A DNA stretch of 6,946 nt, taken from contig DNHS01000020.1 of NCBI GenBank assembly GCA_003485765.1, positions 1-6,946 of the forward strand, given 5' to 3'. Shown one piece after another: positions 5,164-6,946 of the stretch. The translations under genes and the position numbers were made by a program. The stretch is from Candidatus Omnitrophota bacterium. Its GTDB lineage: Bacteria; Omnitrophota; Gorgyraeia; Gorgyraeales; Gorgyraeaceae. The notes under the pieces are model-generated. The model worked only from the letters and a program-made list of their open reading frames with translations, had not been told where the DNA came from and made no database searches. The first letter of the stretch is position 1; each line of letters opens with the position of its first letter.

Positions 5164-5459
5164 AATTAGAAGTTGTGTTTTGCAAAAAGGGCGCGTTGAG
5201 ATATATATCCCATCTGGATATTGTAAGGCTTTTTCAGAGGGCCATCAGGAGGGCGAGCCTTGCGGTAAGCCTCAGTCAGGGTTTTACCCCGCATTACAAG
5301 ATAGGTTTTTCAGACGCCTTGAAACTTGGCGTTGAAAGCGAAGGAGAAAAAGCAGTTTTTACAATAGACAACTGGATGGATCCGGGAGAATTTAAAAATA
5401 GAATCAATGAAAAATTACCAGAAGGAATCAAGGTGTTAGAATGCAAAAAGAGATTTTAA
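5160..5459 (+). CDS. Short DUF2344 (radical SAM-linked, TIGR03936-type) protein
   Basis: A protein of 99 residues matching the N-terminal half of the DUF2344 family: VFCKKGALRYISHLDIVRLFQRAIRRA (6-32), then SQGFTPHYKIGFSDALKLGVESEGE (39-63) and LPEGIKVLE (86-94). Full-length members are usually around 200 residues or more, so the C-terminal half is absent. No frameshifted remainder is visible because the RNase gene starts inside its 3' end (19-nt overlap). Its molecular function is not established. Members usually sit beside, or are fused to, a B12-type radical SAM protein and precede rng. No radical SAM gene is present here; pilQ is upstream instead, joined by an ATGA stop-start overlap with no RBS, so translation depends on pilQ. 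I consider it a real gene because of the strong family match and the coupling. Confidence 0.85.
   Translation: MKLEVVFCKKGALRYISHLDIVRLFQRAIRRASLAVSLSQGFTPHYKIGFSDALKLGVESEGEKAVFTIDNWMDPGEFKNRINEKLPEGIKVLECKKRF
5430..5435 (+). promoter_or_regulatory. Ribosome binding site of rng inside the DUF2344 gene
   Basis: AAGGTG ends 5 nt before the ATG at 5441 and fits the GGAGGTG end of the Shine-Dalgarno consensus. It supports the overlapping start. Confidence 0.5.
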
Positions 5460-6934
5460 TAAATGTAGAACCGCAGGAAAAAAGGGTTGCTGTGATTGAA
5501 GGCAATGCGCTCGAAGAATATTATATAGAAAGGCCTTCAGAAGTCAGCCTGGTGGGAAATGTTTATAAAGGCACGGTGAATTCTGTCATGTCAGGCATAG
5601 GCGCCGCGTTTGTGGATATAGGGTTCGGCAAAAACGGATTTTTATATGTAACAGACATGATGTCGCCTGCGAGGGAATTTGATTTGCTGGAAACTAGCTC
5701 TCATCATTCGCATCATACGCCAAGGCCCAAGCCTTCGGACATAGATAAGCTTGTGAAAAAAGGCCAGGAGGTCCTGGTTCAGGTTGTAAAAGAGCCGATA
5801 GGAAATAAGGGCCCGAGGCTTACAACTCATGTGGGATTGCCCGGAAGATTTGTGGTCTTGATGCCTTTTGACCATCACATGGGGATTTCCAAAAAGGTCA
5901 TTGACCATGCTGAAAGGGAAAGACTGCGCCAGATTTTAAAGAAGATAATGCCGAATTTTGATATGGGCCTTATCGTAAGGACCGCAGGCGTTGGTAAAAA
6001 CGAAAGTGATTTCAGGCGGGAGATAAGATACCTGGCGGCGCTGTGGCGGAATATAAAAAACCGTTCAACTAAAATAAAAGCCCCGAATCTCGTGAACGAA
6101 GAATATTCTTTAACGTTCAGGATATTGAGGGATATATTTAGCGAGGATGTTACGAGAGTCCTTGTGGATAATAGAGACGAGTATAAAAAGCTGATGCATT
6201 TCGCGAACAATATGATGCCCAGCATGAAAAGAAAGCTGATACTCTATCAGGAAAAGACCTCGCTTTTTGATTCCCGCGGCATAGAGAAAGAGGTGGAAAA
6301 ACTTTATAACAAAAAGATAGCGCTTAAATGCGGCGGTTACATATTCATTGAGGAAACAGAGGGTCTTATTGCCATAGACGTGAACAGCGGAAGTTTTAAC
6401 AAAAAACACATGGAAGAAACAGCTTTCAAAGTCAATTCCGAGGCGGCTATAGAAATTGCAAGACAGATACGGATGAGGGATGTAGGCGGCATAGTGATAG
6501 TAGATTTTATAGACATGATGAGAGAGAAACACAACAGGGAGATATTTGACATACTTGTAAATATGTTCAAAAAAGACAGGGCGAAGATAAATATACTCAA
6601 GATGTCTGAATTCGGCATTGTGCAGATGACAAGGCAGAGGATAAGAAGGGGCGTCAGGAAGGTTTCTTACAAGGACTGCCCTTATTGCCACGGCAGGGGC
6701 TCTGTGAAATCAGCCACTACGATGGCAATAGAGGTTTTAAGGGCGATAAAAAAGCAGATAGAAAAAACAAGGTTAAAAGAAGTCCGCTCCTATGTGCATC
6801 CTGAGGTTGCAAATTATATGTTGAATGAAGACAGGCCAGCCATAGCTAAGTTAGAGAGTTTCTATAAAACAAGGATAGTTATCATAGCTGAGCTAGAAAT
6901 GCACATAGAGAATTTTCGAATAGAGATAATGTAA
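5441..6934 (+). CDS. rng: Ribonuclease G/E family endoribonuclease
   Basis: An RNase G-size enzyme of 497 residues that cleaves single-stranded AU-rich RNA and usually matures rRNA or tRNA and starts mRNA decay. An S1 RNA-binding domain covers about 37-130 (GNVYKGTVNSVMSGIGAAFVDIGFGKNGFLYV, then QEVLVQVVKEPIGNKGPRLT). It carries a His/Pro-rich insertion at 86-97 (HHSHH). The 5' sensor and catalytic parts follow. The Mg2+-binding aspartates are D313 (AIDVNSGSF) and D355 (VIVDFIDM), and the zinc-link cysteines are C413 and C416 (CPYCHG). No long disordered C-terminal scaffold like that of RNase E is present, so RNase G is the better name. It is the last visible gene of the string and overlaps the previous gene by 19 nt, so it should be co-transcribed with the pilus genes. 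It ends 12 nt before the window edge, so no terminator can be seen. Confidence 0.95.
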   Translation: MQKEILINVEPQEKRVAVIEGNALEEYYIERPSEVSLVGNVYKGTVNSVMSGIGAAFVDIGFGKNGFLYVTDMMSPAREFDLLETSSHHSHHTPRPKPSDIDKLVKKGQEVLVQVVKEPIGNKGPRLTTHVGLPGRFVVLMPFDHHMGISKKVIDHAERERLRQILKKIMPNFDMGLIVRTAGVGKNESDFRREIRYLAALWRNIKNRSTKIKAPNLVNEEYSLTFRILRDIFSEDVTRVLVDNRDEYKKLMHFANNMMPSMKRKLILYQEKTSLFDSRGIEKEVEKLYNKKIALKCGGYIFIEETEGLIAIDVNSGSFNKKHMEETAFKVNSEAAIEIARQIRMRDVGGIVIVDFIDMMREKHNREIFDILVNMFKKDRAKINILKMSEFGIVQMTRQRIRRGVRKVSYKDCPYCHGRGSVKSATTMAIEVLRAIKKQIEKTRLKEVRSYVHPEVANYMLNEDRPAIAKLESFYKTRIVIIAELEMHIENFRIEIM

Positions 6935-6946
6935 AATAAATTGTAC

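Noticed and set aside
6110..6691. Long open frame of 193 residues on the minus strand
   Set aside because: It is antisense to the conserved catalytic region of the RNase gene, has no RBS or recognisable domain and is explained as a shadow frame.
1..6946. GTACAATT near the left edge (3-10) and its complement AATTGTAC at the right edge (6939-6946), resembling terminal inverted repeats
   Set aside because: Only 8 bp, AT-rich, with the symmetry breaking at once beyond it; there is no transposase or integrase, and the window edges are arbitrary. Chance or a cut point is likelier.

Overview
The window is a compact, AT-rich bacterial locus with every gene on the + strand. It holds two type IV pilin-like genes, a full pilMNOPQ alignment/secretin cluster, a short DUF2344-type gene and an RNase G/E gene. 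A secretin, a periplasmic PilO/PilP pair and prepilin leaders mean a diderm (two-membrane) cell. The pilin style (RARHNANE after the N-terminal helix, a C-terminal GTR-FFV-ESG motif), the AT-rich codon choice and the tightly packed genes resemble uncultured Omnitrophota or related deep-branching diderms. That placement is an inference from family resemblance and was not tested.

Layout. Positions 1-126 are a promoter/leader region with a near-consensus sigma70 promoter (TTGACA, 17 bp, TATACT), a dyad in its spacer and a strong Shine-Dalgarno site. They drive pilin 1 (127-573), which is closed by a strong intrinsic terminator (596-629), so pilin 1 forms its own transcription unit. A second promoter (634-662) lies so close to pilin 2 (671-1114) that its mRNA should be almost leaderless. 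No terminator separates pilin 2 from pilM; an AU-only hairpin (1117-1156) lies between them. From pilM (1174) to the end of the RNase gene (6934) the genes are separated by at most 13 nt or overlap, so they probably form one operon.

How it fits together. PilM (cytoplasmic actin-like) docks on the PilN N-terminus. PilN and PilO form the inner-membrane heterodimer, PilP links it to the outer-membrane secretin PilQ, and the pilins are the fibre subunits. The motors (PilB/PilT), platform (PilC) and prepilin peptidase (PilD) are not in this window. The last two genes belong to a widespread DUF2344-rng neighbourhood that usually also carries a radical SAM gene. Here it has no radical SAM gene immediately upstream and is coupled to pilQ by an ATGA overlap.

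Most unusual points: a perfect 20-bp inverted repeat with a 1-nt centre (3331-3371) across the pilP signal-peptide start, with an in-frame AUG at its apex; the near-leaderless second pilin, which lacks the usual Pro22; the AU hairpin before pilM; and the half-length DUF2344 gene fused into a pilus operon. I see no clear evidence of a wholly new system. The core is a recognisable type IVa pilus assembly cluster with unusual regulatory features.
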